A stretch of DNA of 59,341 nt, taken from NCBI GenBank assembly GCA_913060555.1, contig CAJXRS010000003.1, positions 1 to 59,341 on the forward strand, read 5' to 3'. The notes under the pieces were generated by a model that worked only from the letters and a program-made list of their open reading frames with translations, did no database searches and was not told where the DNA came from. Every line of letters starts with the position of its first letter. Position 1 is the first letter of the stretch. The translations under genes were made by a program, and so were the position numbers. Shown in pieces: positions 22,627 through 31,624 of this stretch. Source of the DNA: an uncultured Gammaproteobacteria bacterium (lineage in GTDB: Bacteria; Pseudomonadota; Gammaproteobacteria; Pseudomonadales; Porticoccaceae).

Positions 22627-23865
22627 CTAAATTTGCAGCAGAATCTTGGCCGGATACTCGATCATCTCCTTGATCGCGACCAGAAACCGCACCGCGTCGC
22701 GCCCGTCGATCAGGCGGTGATCGTAGGACAGCGCCAGATACATCATGGGCCGAACCACGATTTCACCATCTTCCACAACCGGGCGCTCCTTGATGGTATG
22801 CATGCCCAGAATCGCCGCTTGCGGCGGATTCAGAATGGGCGTCGACAGCAGCGACCCGAACACACCGCCATTGGTGATGGTGAAGGTGCCTCCGGTCATC
22901 TCTTCGATGGTCAGCTTGCCCGCCCGGGCGCGCTCGCCGAAATCGGCGATCTTGCTCTCGATCTCGGCCATGCTGAGATTGTCGGCGTCACGCAGCACCG
23001 GCACCACCAAACCGCGGTCGGTGGATACCGCCACGCCGATATCCTGGTAGGCGTGATAGATGACATCGTTGTCGTCGATGGAAGCATTGACCTGGGGGAA
23101 GCGCTTCAGGGCTTCCACCGCAGCCTTGACGAAGAAGCTCATGAAGCCGAGGCGCACGCCATTATGCACCCGTGCGAACTCATCCTTGTATTGGGTGCGG
23201 ACATCCATCACCCGGTGCATGTCCACCTCGTTGAAGGTGCTCAGCATGGCGGTGGTCCGGGTCACCTCCAGCAAGCGCTCGGCGATGCGCGCCCGCATCC
23301 GGCTCATGGGAACCCGACGCTCCAGGCGCTCGCCGGCAGTCGCGGGCGGTTCGGCGACGGGCGTGGACTGCACCGGGGGCGCAGCCGCTGGTGCAGGCGG
23401 CGACTCCCCGGGCGGCTGGTAATTGACGATATCCTCCTTGGTGATGCGGCCGTCGCGTCCACTGCCGGCGACACGCGCCAGGTCCACGCCACGCTCTTCG
23501 GCGAGCTTGCGCGCCGCCGGACTGGCGATGCCGGCCGCCGGAGCAGCGGCCTCCGGGGCGGTCCCGGGCTGCTCCGCGGCGGGTGCGGTCCCAGCAGGCG
23601 CCGCGTCCTCGCCGGGCTCTGCGGCGGCGCCTGCGGCGAACCGTGCCAGCAGATCGCCGGTATGCACGATCTCCTGCTCCTGTTTGAGGATTTCCGCCAG
23701 GCTGCCATCCACGGGCGCCACCACCTCGATCACCACCTTGTCGGTCTCGATATCCACCAGCACTTCGTCCCGGGAGGCGGGCTCACCCGGCCGCTTGTGC
23801 CATTTTGCGACCGTGCCTTCCTGAATGGACTCGGGAAAGGTGGGCGTGACGATGTCTGTAGCCAT
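22627..23865 (-). CDS. sucB: Dihydrolipoyllysine succinyltransferase (E2 of 2-oxoglutarate dehydrogenase)
   Basis: This 412-residue E2 core subunit carries one lipoyl domain (residues about 1-80, lipoyl Lys in [12 protein letters not shown]), an Ala/Pro-rich linker, a peripheral-subunit-binding domain ([32 protein letters not shown]), a second Pro/Ala linker, and the acyltransferase domain with [16 protein letters not shown] containing the catalytic His and Asp. A single lipoyl domain and the neighbours sucA and lpdA support the succinyl rather than acetyl enzyme. It lies 32 bases after sucA. Confidence 0.97.
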   Translation of the reverse strand: MATDIVTPTFPESIQEGTVAKWHKRPGEPASRDEVLVDIETDKVVIEVVAPVDGSLAEILKQEQEIVHTGDLLARFAAGAAAEPGEDAAPAGTAPAAEQPGTAPEAAAPAAGIASPAARKLAEERGVDLARVAGSGRDGRITKEDIVNYQPPGESPPAPAAAPPVQSTPVAEPPATAGERLERRVPMSRMRARIAERLLEVTRTTAMLSTFNEVDMHRVMDVRTQYKDEFARVHNGVRLGFMSFFVKAAVEALKRFPQVNASIDDNDVIYHAYQDIGVAVSTDRGLVVPVLRDADNLSMAEIESKIADFGERARAGKLTIEEMTGGTFTITNGGVFGSLLSTPILNPPQAAILGMHTIKERPVVEDGEIVVRPMMYLALSYDHRLIDGRDAVRFLVAIKEMIEYPAKILLQI

Positions 23866-23897
23866 CTACGAAATTCCTTGAACAGTTGCGGACCGGA

Positions 23898-26735
23898 TTA
23901 AGGCAGGGGTTCCAGCGCCTGATCGATGAAGCGCTGCTGTTCTTCCAGATGAGTGGAAAGATGCCCGGTGGCCGGAGACGCCGAAGCTTCCCGACCCACG
24001 TAACGCAAATAGATCTTGTCGTTGATCCGCGCCAGGGCCGCGCGCATGTGGTGTTGCAGGTTGTACCAGACGCCCTGGTTCATGGGCTCTTCCTGGCACC
24101 AGAGCACATCCTCGCAATGACTGTAGCGGCGCAGCGTCGCCTCGAGCCCGGTCTCATCGAACGGATAGAGCTGCTCGATGCGCACCAGCGCAATCTGGTC
24201 CAGCCCTCTCTTCTCTTGCTCTTCGTAGAGATGGTAGTAAACCTTGCCGGAGCAGAGGATCACCCGGCGTACCCGCGCGGCATCCTGCGAATGGTCGGCA
24301 ATCACGGTGGCGAAGCTGCCATTCGCCAGCTCCTCGAGCGACGAGGTTGCCAGCCGGTGACGCAGGATCCACTTCGGGCTCATCACGATCAGCGGCCGGC
24401 GCAGCGGCCGGATCACCTGGCGGCGCAGCATATGGAACAGCTGCGCTGGAGTGGTCGGGTTGCACACCTGCATGTTGCCCTCGGCGCAGAGCTGCAGGAA
24501 ACGCTCCAGGCGCGCCGAGGAATGTTCCGGTCCCTGCCCCTCATAGCCGTGTGGCAACAACAGGGTCAAGCCGCTCACACGACCCCACTTCTGCTCGCCG
24601 GCGGCGATGAATTGATCGATCACCACCTGGGCGCCATTGACGAAGTCCCCGAACTGGGCCTCCCAGACCACCAGGGCATTGGGGGTCGCTGTGGCATAGC
24701 CGTACTCGAAGCCCAGTGCCGCCTCCTCGGAGAGGATGGAGTCATAGATATCGCAGCGCGGCTGGCCATCGCGCAGATGTTGCAGCGGAACGTATCCAAT
24801 GCCGTCGCGCTGATTGACCACCAGCGCATGGCGGTGGGAAAAAGTGCCACGGCTGGTGTCCTGGCCGGTCAACCGCACCTGATAGTCCTGGTCCAGCAGA
24901 GTGGCATAGGCGAGCAGTTCGGCCATCCCCCAGTTCAGCGGCAGGGCACCGCCGGCCATCTTGCGGCGGTCGTCGTAAATTTTTTCCACCTGGCGCTGGA
25001 GCACGATGCCATCGGGGATGTGGCAGATCCGGTGGGCCAGCTCCTGCAGTTTCTGCAGATCGAAACCGGTCTCCGCGGGCGTGGTCCAGTCGTGGCCGAG
25101 ATAGGATGTCCAGTCGACGAACAGCGCGGTATCGGGCGACGACACCAGGTTGTAGGCGACATATTCGCCGCGATCGAGACTGTCGCGATAGGCGTCGAGC
25201 ATCTCCCGGGACTGTTGCTCGGTGATGATGCCCTCGGCGATCAGGGTCTCGGAGAACAGGGTCCGGGTGGTCTTGTGCGAACGGATGCGTTCGTACATCT
25301 GCGGCTGGGTCGACGAGGGCTCGTCGGTCTCATTGTGGCCGCGGCGCCGGTAGCAGACCAGATCGATCACCACATCCTTGCGGAACCGATAGCGGTAGTC
25401 CATGGCGACCAGGGCGGCGAACAGTACGGCGTCCGGATCATCCGCGTTGACGTGAAAGATCGGCGCCTGGACCATCTTGGCGATGTCGGTGCAGTACTCG
25501 GTGGAGCGCACGTCCTCGCGGCGGCTGGTGGTGAAGCCAACCTGGTTGTTGACCACGATGTGGACAGTGCCGCCGGTCTTGAAGGCGCGGGTCTGTGACA
25601 GCTGAAAAGTCTCCATGACCACCCCCTGGCCGGCGAAGGCGGCATCGCCATGGACCAGAATCGGCACCACGGTGCGCCCCTCGGCATCGCCGCGCCGGTC
25701 CTGGCGGGCGCGGGTCGAACCTTCCACCACCGGCGAGACGATCTCCAGGTGCGAGGGATTGAAGTTGAGCGCGAGATGGACCTCGCCGCCCGGGGTCATC
25801 ACATTGGAAGAGAACCCCTGGTGATATTTGACGTCACCGGAGGTGTGGATCACCTTCTTGCCCTCGAACTCCTCGAACAGCTCGGCGGGATTCTTGCCCA
25901 GCACATTGACCAGCACGTTGAGCCGACCGCGGTGGGCCATGCCCATGACAATTTCCTTGGCACCGTACTCGCCGGCCCGATAGATGAGCGCATCGATGGA
26001 GGGAATCAGTGATTCGCTGCCTTCCAGGCCGAATCTCTTGGTGCCCGGGTACTTGGAGTCCAGGTGTTTCTCCAGACCCTCGGCCGCGGTCAGCCGTCCC
26101 AGGATCCGTACCCGCAGCTCGGTGTCGTAACGCGGCCGTGAGCGCTGGCGCTCGAAGCGCTGCTGCAGCCACTGCTTCTCCTCCAGCGAGGTGATGTGCA
26201 TGAACTCCGGGCCCAGGGTACCGCAGTAGGTAACCTCCAGCGCCTCGATGATCTCGCGCAAGGTGGCCTCTTCCTTGCCGATATACAGTGGACCGGCCTG
26301 AAAGGTGGTGTCGAGATCGGCCGGGGTGAGACCGTGGAAGCCCAGTTCCAGGTCGGGAACCTGGTCGCGCTCCATCAACCCCAGGGGGTCGAGACGCGCC
26401 TTCTGATGGCCGCGTTCGCGGTAGGAGCTGATCAGCTCGAGCACGCGCACCTGCTTGCGTTCGTGCTCGACATTGATGCCGCCGGAGCCGGGCGCGGGAA
26501 TGGGGCGGGCCTGGCGCCTGCCCATCAATTCGAAGTGCGCCCGCACTGTGTCATGGGAAATGTCCGGGGTGACCACGCCGTCGACCTGAGGCAAGGCGTC
26601 GAAGTAGGCGCGCCATTGCTCGGGGACGGCGTTGGGGTCGTGCAGATAGGCTTCGTACAGGCCCTCGACATAGGCCGCATTGCCCCCCGAGAGGTGGGAG
26701 GTGCGCCGAAACCGCTCGACAACGCTCTCTGACAT
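23898..26735 (-). CDS. sucA: 2-oxoglutarate dehydrogenase E1 component
   Basis: This 945-residue thiamine-diphosphate enzyme decarboxylates 2-oxoglutarate and passes the succinyl group to SucB. The E1 N-terminal segment LSGGNAAYVEGLYEAYLHDP, GMAHRGRLNVLVNVLGK, the cofactor site VHGDAAFAGQGVVMET through VNNQVGFTT, and DLVCYRRRGHNETDEPSSTQP are present, with the TGQDTSRGTFSHRHA transketolase segment later. ATG at 26735 (MSESVVERF) is preferred over one eight codons upstream. It follows sdhB after 84 bases, the largest gap within the block, which could hold a secondary promoter although I see no clear boxes. Confidence 0.97.
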   Translation of the reverse strand: MSESVVERFRRTSHLSGGNAAYVEGLYEAYLHDPNAVPEQWRAYFDALPQVDGVVTPDISHDTVRAHFELMGRRQARPIPAPGSGGINVEHERKQVRVLELISSYRERGHQKARLDPLGLMERDQVPDLELGFHGLTPADLDTTFQAGPLYIGKEEATLREIIEALEVTYCGTLGPEFMHITSLEEKQWLQQRFERQRSRPRYDTELRVRILGRLTAAEGLEKHLDSKYPGTKRFGLEGSESLIPSIDALIYRAGEYGAKEIVMGMAHRGRLNVLVNVLGKNPAELFEEFEGKKVIHTSGDVKYHQGFSSNVMTPGGEVHLALNFNPSHLEIVSPVVEGSTRARQDRRGDAEGRTVVPILVHGDAAFAGQGVVMETFQLSQTRAFKTGGTVHIVVNNQVGFTTSRREDVRSTEYCTDIAKMVQAPIFHVNADDPDAVLFAALVAMDYRYRFRKDVVIDLVCYRRRGHNETDEPSSTQPQMYERIRSHKTTRTLFSETLIAEGIITEQQSREMLDAYRDSLDRGEYVAYNLVSSPDTALFVDWTSYLGHDWTTPAETGFDLQKLQELAHRICHIPDGIVLQRQVEKIYDDRRKMAGGALPLNWGMAELLAYATLLDQDYQVRLTGQDTSRGTFSHRHALVVNQRDGIGYVPLQHLRDGQPRCDIYDSILSEEAALGFEYGYATATPNALVVWEAQFGDFVNGAQVVIDQFIAAGEQKWGRVSGLTLLLPHGYEGQGPEHSSARLERFLQLCAEGNMQVCNPTTPAQLFHMLRRQVIRPLRRPLIVMSPKWILRHRLATSSLEELANGSFATVIADHSQDAARVRRVILCSGKVYYHLYEEQEKRGLDQIALVRIEQLYPFDETGLEATLRRYSHCEDVLWCQEEPMNQGVWYNLQHHMRAALARINDKIYLRYVGREASASPATGHLSTHLEEQQRFIDQALEPLP

Positions 26736-26819
26736 CGGACATTGACCTCGATCAGTCATCGGCCTCGCGCGCAGTGTAACAGTCTCCGGGCGGCGTCCGG
26801 CGACTGCTCCGGCGCCAAA

Positions 26820-27524
26820 TCAGGTTCCGCTGCGCAGCAGCAGGGTACGGATATGGCCGATGGCGCGGGTGGGATTCAGCTCCTTGGGACAGACGGCCAC
26901 ACAGTTCTGGATACTGTGACAGCGAAACACGCTGAAGGGATCATCGAGCTCCGCAAGCCGCTCCTCGGCAGCCGTATCCCGGCTGTCGGCGAGGAACCGG
27001 TAGGCCTGCAGAAGGCCGGCCGGCCCGATGAACTTGTCCGGGTTCCACCAGAACGACGGGCAGGCCGTCGAACAGCAGGCGCAGAGGATGCATTCGTAGA
27101 GGCCGTCGAGCTTCTCGCGCTCCTCCGGCGACTGCAGACGCTCGATCGCCGGCGCCGGGGTGTCGTTGATCAGCCAGGGCTGGATCTTTTCGTACTGGGC
27201 GTAGAACTGGCCCATGTCGATCACCAAATCCCGGATCACCGGCAGCCCGGGCAGCGGCCGCAGCACCAGGCGGTTGTTCCTGACGCATTCGGACAGTGGC
27301 GTGACGCAGGCCAGACCATTCTTGCCATTGATGTTCAATCCATCGGACCCGCACACGCCCTCGCGGCAGGAACGACGAAAGACCAGGGTCGGATCCTGAG
27401 CCTTGAGCAGCTCCATTACATCCAGCACCATCAGATCCTTGCCGCCGGTATCGACCTGATAGTCCTGCATGCGCGGGGCGCTGTCGACATCCGGGTTGTA
27501 GCGATAGACACTCACATTGAGCAT
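26820..27524 (-). CDS. sdhB: Succinate dehydrogenase iron-sulfur subunit
   Basis: This 234-residue subunit carries electrons from SdhA flavin to quinone. The 2Fe-2S ligands are in CREGVCGSDGLNINGKNGLAC, the 4Fe-4S ligands in CILCACCSTACP, and the 3Fe-4S region in CHSIQNCVAVCP. SFWWNPDKFIGPAGLLQAYR is characteristic of SDH rather than fumarate reductase. It lies 12 bases after sdhA. Confidence 0.97.
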   Translation of the reverse strand: MLNVSVYRYNPDVDSAPRMQDYQVDTGGKDLMVLDVMELLKAQDPTLVFRRSCREGVCGSDGLNINGKNGLACVTPLSECVRNNRLVLRPLPGLPVIRDLVIDMGQFYAQYEKIQPWLINDTPAPAIERLQSPEEREKLDGLYECILCACCSTACPSFWWNPDKFIGPAGLLQAYRFLADSRDTAAEERLAELDDPFSVFRCHSIQNCVAVCPKELNPTRAIGHIRTLLLRSGT

Positions 27525-27536
27525 GGTGGAGGCCCT

Positions 27537-29309
27537 TCAGTAGGTGCGCGCCGTGGGCGCGAAAGCCGGACGCGTCTTGGGCTCGAAATTGACCGCCCGC
27601 TTGGCGGCCTCGCGCGTCTCCGGCAGATACAGGGAATGACACAACCAGTTGTCGTCGTCGCGCTCCGGGAAGTCCTCCCGGGCATGAGCGCCGCGGCTCT
27701 CGGTACGCGCCTCGGCGGCAATCGCGGTCGCCTCGGCGACTTCGAGCAGATTTTGCAGCTCCAGCGCTTCGATGCGCGCGGTATTGAACGCCTGGCTGTG
27801 ATCCTCGAGGCGGACATTGGCGATCCGCTCGCGCAGCTGGCGCAGCCGGTCGACGCCTTCACGCATGTAGTCGCCGCGGCGGAACACGCCGAAGTGATTC
27901 TGCATGATGGTCTGCAGTTCGCGGCGCAGCTCTGCGGTGCGCTCGCCATCGTTGTTGTCCTCCAGACGGCGCAGCCGCGTCATGGCTGCCTCCACATCTT
28001 CATCGGCGGCGTCACGCAGGGCGACGCCCTCACGCAACGCCTGCTCGATGAACAGCCCGGACGCGCGCCCGAACACCACCAGATCGAGCAGGGAATTGCC
28101 ACCCAACCGGTTGGCGCCGTGCACGGATACGCAGGCGACCTCGCCGCAGGCGTAGAGGCCGGGGACGATACGATCCTCGCCGTCCGGCCCGCGGCTCAAC
28201 GCCTGACCGTGAACATTGGTGGGGATGCCACCCATCATGTAATGGCAGGTGGGCACCACCGGGATCGGTTCCCGCACCGGGTCGACATGGGCGAAGGTCT
28301 CCGACAGCTCACAGATTCCGGGCAAGCGGCTGTGCAGCACCTCTTCACCGAGATGATCGAGCTTGAGCAGCACATGATCCCCCTCCGGTCCGCAGCCGCG
28401 GCCGGCGAGGATTTCCAGGATCATGGAACGCGCGACCACGTCGCGGCCGGCGAGGTCCTTGGCGTTGGGGGCATAGCGCTCCATGAAGCGCTCGCCGTCC
28501 TTGTTGATCAGATAGCCGCCCTCGCCCCGGCAGCCTTCGGTGACCAGGACCCCGGCGCCGGCGATTCCCGTGGGATGAAACTGCCACATCTCGATATCCT
28601 GCACCGGGAAGCCGGCGCGCAGCGCCATGGCGACACCGTCTCCGGTATTGATATGGGCATTGGTGGTGGAGGCATAGATACGCCCCGCGCCGCCAGTGGC
28701 GAACACCGTGGCGCGACACTTGATATGCACCACGTCGCCGGTCTCGATATCGATGGCGATCACGCCCACCACTGCGCCGTCCTGATTCTTCACCAGGTCG
28801 ACGGCAAACCATTCGTTGAGGAAAACCGTCCGGTTCTTGAGGTTGTTCTGGTACAGGGTGTGCAGCAAGGCGTGGCCGGTACGGTCGGCAGCGGCGCAGG
28901 TGCGCGCCGCCTGGCCACCCTCGCCGAAGTTTTTCGACTGGCCTCCGAATGGGCGCTGATAGATACGCCCCTCTTCGGTGCGCGAAAACGGCAGCCCCAT
29001 ATGCTCCAACTCGAACACCGCTTCCGGGCCTACCGAACACATGTACTCGATGGCTTCCTGATCGCCAATGTAATCCGAGCCCTTGACGGTATCGTACATG
29101 TGCCACTGCCACTGATCGGCAGGGTCGGCGCTGGCGATGGCGCAGGTGATGCCACCCTGGGCGGATACCGTATGGGAGCGGGTCGGAAAGACCTTGGAAA
29201 TCACTGCGGTCTTGTAGCCCGATTGCGCCAGCTGCAGGGCTGCGCGCATGCCCGCGCCACCGCCGCCAACGATCACGGCGTCAAAGGAAATCGTGTGTAC
29301 CTTCGCCAT
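27537..29309 (-). CDS. sdhA: Succinate dehydrogenase flavoprotein subunit
   Basis: This 590-residue catalytic subunit oxidises succinate to fumarate. FAD-binding [19 protein letters not shown] is near the start, followed by the covalent-flavin His segment [34 protein letters not shown], the His/Arg active-site segment [13 protein letters not shown] and the [19 protein letters not shown] block follow. The ATG at 29309 ([12 protein letters not shown]) is chosen over an upstream in-frame ATG that lies inside sdhD. It starts four bases after the sdhD stop. Confidence 0.97.
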   Translation of the reverse strand: MAKVHTISFDAVIVGGGGAGMRAALQLAQSGYKTAVISKVFPTRSHTVSAQGGITCAIASADPADQWQWHMYDTVKGSDYIGDQEAIEYMCSVGPEAVFELEHMGLPFSRTEEGRIYQRPFGGQSKNFGEGGQAARTCAAADRTGHALLHTLYQNNLKNRTVFLNEWFAVDLVKNQDGAVVGVIAIDIETGDVVHIKCRATVFATGGAGRIYASTTNAHINTGDGVAMALRAGFPVQDIEMWQFHPTGIAGAGVLVTEGCRGEGGYLINKDGERFMERYAPNAKDLAGRDVVARSMILEILAGRGCGPEGDHVLLKLDHLGEEVLHSRLPGICELSETFAHVDPVREPIPVVPTCHYMMGGIPTNVHGQALSRGPDGEDRIVPGLYACGEVACVSVHGANRLGGNSLLDLVVFGRASGLFIEQALREGVALRDAADEDVEAAMTRLRRLEDNNDGERTAELRRELQTIMQNHFGVFRRGDYMREGVDRLRQLRERIANVRLEDHSQAFNTARIEALELQNLLEVAEATAIAAEARTESRGAHAREDFPERDDDNWLCHSLYLPETREAAKRAVNFEPKTRPAFAPTARTY

Positions 29310-29313
29310 TACC

Positions 29314-29685
29314 TCAGGCTCCCCAGAGAATTTCGATCGCCCATACCACATAAGCCAGAATCAGCGCGATCGTCGCCAGCTCCAGGGCTATCCGCAACAC
29401 CGTCGCCTTCGCGCCCATCAGGCGCACGGTCACATAGTCGGTGAGCACCGCCCAGACCCCGATCCAGGCATGCGCAGCGATGGCCAACACAGTCGCCAGG
29501 GTCAGCAGGCGCACCCAGAACTGCTGATGGAGCGCCGCCCATTGCAGGTAACTCAGATCCGGGTGCACGGCCAGATAACCCACCATGACCAGGACATAGA
29601 CGGCGATGACCACGGCGCTGACACGCTGAATCAACCAGTCCGACAGACCGCTGCGGCCCAGGCTGGTAACCGGTTTCACCCCCAT
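29314..29685 (-). CDS. sdhD: Succinate dehydrogenase membrane anchor subunit
   Basis: This 123-residue protein has three hydrophobic helices and anchors SdhAB in the membrane with Sdh[15 protein letters not shown] matches the family segment holding the haem-ligand His and quinone-site residues. The ATG at 29685 has a G-run (GGGGG, 29693-29697) seven bases upstream; the open frame begins two codons earlier with TTG. It overlaps the end of sdhC by 10 bases. Confidence 0.93.
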   Translation of the reverse strand: MGVKPVTSLGRSGLSDWLIQRVSAVVIAVYVLVMVGYLAVHPDLSYLQWAALHQQFWVRLLTLATVLAIAAHAWIGVWAVLTDYVTVRLMGAKATVLRIALELATIALILAYVVWAIEILWGA

Positions 29686-30053
29686 AGCCAAACCCCCGTC
29701 AGAATCACCAGCACCGCGGTGACAACCAATACCAGGCGCGCGCCCAGCACGCCGCCGCGCAAACTTTCACCGATACCCATGTCCATCACCAGATGGCGGA
29801 TACCTGCAGCCAGATGGTAGGCCAGCGCCGCCAGCAGCGCCCAGAGCAGCAGCTTGAACCAAGTGCCGGCCAGGATCTCCCCGAGCGCCTCGAAGCCCGC
29901 CTTGGAACTCAGGCTGATGTCGAGCATCCATAGCGCCAGGCCCGCCAGGGCCAGCAATACCACTCCGGAAATCCTGTGCAGGATGGAAACATAAGCGGTT
30001 ATCGGCAAGCGCATGCTGCCAATATCCAGATTCACGGGTCTCTTGTCGTTCAC
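29676..30053 (-). CDS. sdhC: Succinate dehydrogenase cytochrome b556 subunit
   Basis: This 125-residue subunit has three membrane helices. RPVNLDIGSMRLPITAYVSILHRISGV is the typical N-terminus with quinone-site Ser/Arg residues, and YHLAAGIRHLVMDMG carries the expected haem His. The start codon is GTG at 30053 (reads as MNDKRPVNL). It is the first gene of the sdh-suc block and is divergent from gltA. Confidence 0.94.
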   Translation of the reverse strand: MNDKRPVNLDIGSMRLPITAYVSILHRISGVVLLALAGLALWMLDISLSSKAGFEALGEILAGTWFKLLLWALLAALAYHLAAGIRHLVMDMGIGESLRGGVLGARLVLVVTAVLVILTGVWLWG

Positions 30054-30163
30054 GGCTGCACTGCCTTGGGCTGAATGGGGAAGGAAGGCCCGGAAGTGGG
30101 CTCACAAAGGCCGCCGGCAGCACGGCACGCTGCTGCGCTGCAGGATCCAACCGGCGACGGCGG

Positions 30164-30193
30164 ATTATAGAAACAACCTCACTGCGATTACAA
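30164..30193 (-). promoter_or_regulatory. Sigma-70 promoter for the sdhCDAB-suc block
   Basis: On the minus strand TTGTAA (30193-30188) and TATAAT (30169-30164) are 18 bases apart. Transcription would start near 30157, leaving about 100 bases of leader before the sdhC GTG. The -35 box lies just beyond the GCCGCGTGGCCCACTAG element. Confidence 0.55.
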
Positions 30194-30198
30194 CGCGG

Positions 30199-30215
30199 GC
30201 CGCGTGGCCCACTAG
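30199..30215 (+). repeat. Third copy of the GCCGCGTGGCCCACTAG element
   Basis: These 17 bases match 13305-13321 exactly and their outer part contains a GGGCC-GCGT-GGCCC hairpin. The copy sits between the back-to-back -35 boxes of the sdhC and gltA promoters, so it could be a shared operator or an intergenic REP-type repeat. No partner arm is visible close by. Confidence 0.6.
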
Positions 30216-30223
30216 CCGCCAAA

Positions 30224-30253
30224 TTGACAATGCCGCGGCGGCGGCGGTAGTCT
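30224..30253 (+). promoter_or_regulatory. Sigma-70 promoter for gltA
   Basis: A consensus TTGACA (30224-30229) is followed after 18 bases by TAGTCT (30248-30253). Transcription would begin near 30260, giving a leader of about 70 bases before the ATG at 30329. It points away from the sdhC promoter, and the two -35 boxes are only 30 bases apart. Confidence 0.55.
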
Positions 30254-30328
30254 GCGTTGCCTTCTGTAAACTTACCTTTCCTGTCCGCCACACTCCGCCG
30301 TCCCGGCCGTTGATTGGAGACGAAGTAG

Positions 30329-31618
30329 ATGACCGAGCCCAAAGCGATTCTCACGATTCCGGGACAGCCCCCCATAGATCTGCCGATCCGCAAGGGCACC
30401 CTGGGCCAGGACGTCATCGACATCGGCCCGCTGGGCCAGCACGAACACTTCTCGTTCGATCCCGGCTTTACGGTCACCGCTTCCTGTGAATCGAAAATCA
30501 CCTATATCGACGGCGACCAGGGGATCCTGCTGCACCGCGGCTACCCGATCGAGGAGCTGGCGGAAAAGTCCGATTACCTGGAAACCTGCTACCTGCTCCT
30601 CGACGGCAACCTGCCGAATGCGCAACAGAAGGCGGAATTCGAAAACATCATCACCACCCACACCATGGTGAACCGCTCGGTGGAGCAGTTCCTGTCCGGA
30701 TTCCGCTATGACTCACACCCCATGGCGATGATGTGCGGGGTGGTGGGTGCCCTGTCCTCTTTCTATCACGACTCCCTGGACATCGCCGACCCGCAGCACC
30801 GGATGATCACCGCCCACCGGCTGATTGCCAAGATGCCGACGCTGGCGGCCATGTGCTACAAGCACTACATCGGCCAGCCCTACATGTATCCGCGCAACGA
30901 ACTCAAATACGCGGAGAACTTTCTCAACATGATGTTCGGCACGCCCTGCGCGAATCGCCCGGTAAGCCCGGTCCTGGCCCGGGCCATGGATCTGCTGTTT
31001 CTGCTTCACGCCGATCACGAGCAGAACGCGTCCACCTCGACCGTGCGTCTCGCCGGCTCTTCCGGCGCCAACCCCTTTTCCTGCATCGCAGCGGGTATCG
31101 CGGCCCTCTGGGGCCCTTCGCACGGTGGCGCCAACCAGGCGGTATTGGAGATGCTCGCGGAAATCGGCGACGAAAAACACATCGACACCTTCATCCGGCG
31201 CGCCAAGGACAAGAACGACCCCTTCCGGCTGATGGGCTTCGGTCATCGCGTGTACAAGAACTTCGATCCGCGTGCCAAGGTGATGAAGCAGGCCTGCGAC
31301 AACGTACTCGCGGAACTGGGCATCGACAACGACCCGCTCTTGAGGATCGCCAAGCGGCTGGAACAGATCGCCCTGGAGGACGACTACTTCGTCGACAAGA
31401 AACTCTATCCCAATGTCGACTTCTACTCCGGCATCATCATGAAGGCGATCGGCATTCCCACCGAAATGTTCACCGTGATCTTCGCCACCGGGCGCACCGT
31501 GGGCTGGATCGCGCACTGGAACGAGATGATCAGCAACAGCTACAGGATCGGCCGCCCTCGGCAGCTCTACACGGGCGAGCGGCAGCGTTCCATCACCCCC
31601 ATCGAACAACGCGGGTAA
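30329..31618 (+). CDS. gltA: Citrate synthase (type II)
   Basis: This 429-residue enzyme condenses oxaloacetate and acetyl-CoA. [71 protein letters not shown] (active-site His), [18 protein letters not shown] (second His) and [10 protein letters not shown] (catalytic Asp) are the standard residues. Length and sequence fit the NADH-sensitive hexameric type found in Gram-negative bacteria. It is divergent from sdhCDAB, and its stop lies six bases from the stop of the mechanosensitive-channel gene on the other strand. Confidence 0.97.
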   Translation: MTEPKAILTIPGQPPIDLPIRKGTLGQDVIDIGPLGQHEHFSFDPGFTVTASCESKITYIDGDQGILLHRGYPIEELAEKSDYLETCYLLLDGNLPNAQQKAEFENIITTHTMVNRSVEQFLSGFRYDSHPMAMMCGVVGALSSFYHDSLDIADPQHRMITAHRLIAKMPTLAAMCYKHYIGQPYMYPRNELKYAENFLNMMFGTPCANRPVSPVLARAMDLLFLLHADHEQNASTSTVRLAGSSGANPFSCIAAGIAALWGPSHGGANQAVLEMLAEIGDEKHIDTFIRRAKDKNDPFRLMGFGHRVYKNFDPRAKVMKQACDNVLAELGIDNDPLLRIAKRLEQIALEDDYFVDKKLYPNVDFYSGIIMKAIGIPTEMFTVIFATGRTVGWIAHWNEMISNSYRIGRPRQLYTGERQRSITPIEQRG

Positions 31619-31624
31619 CCGCGC

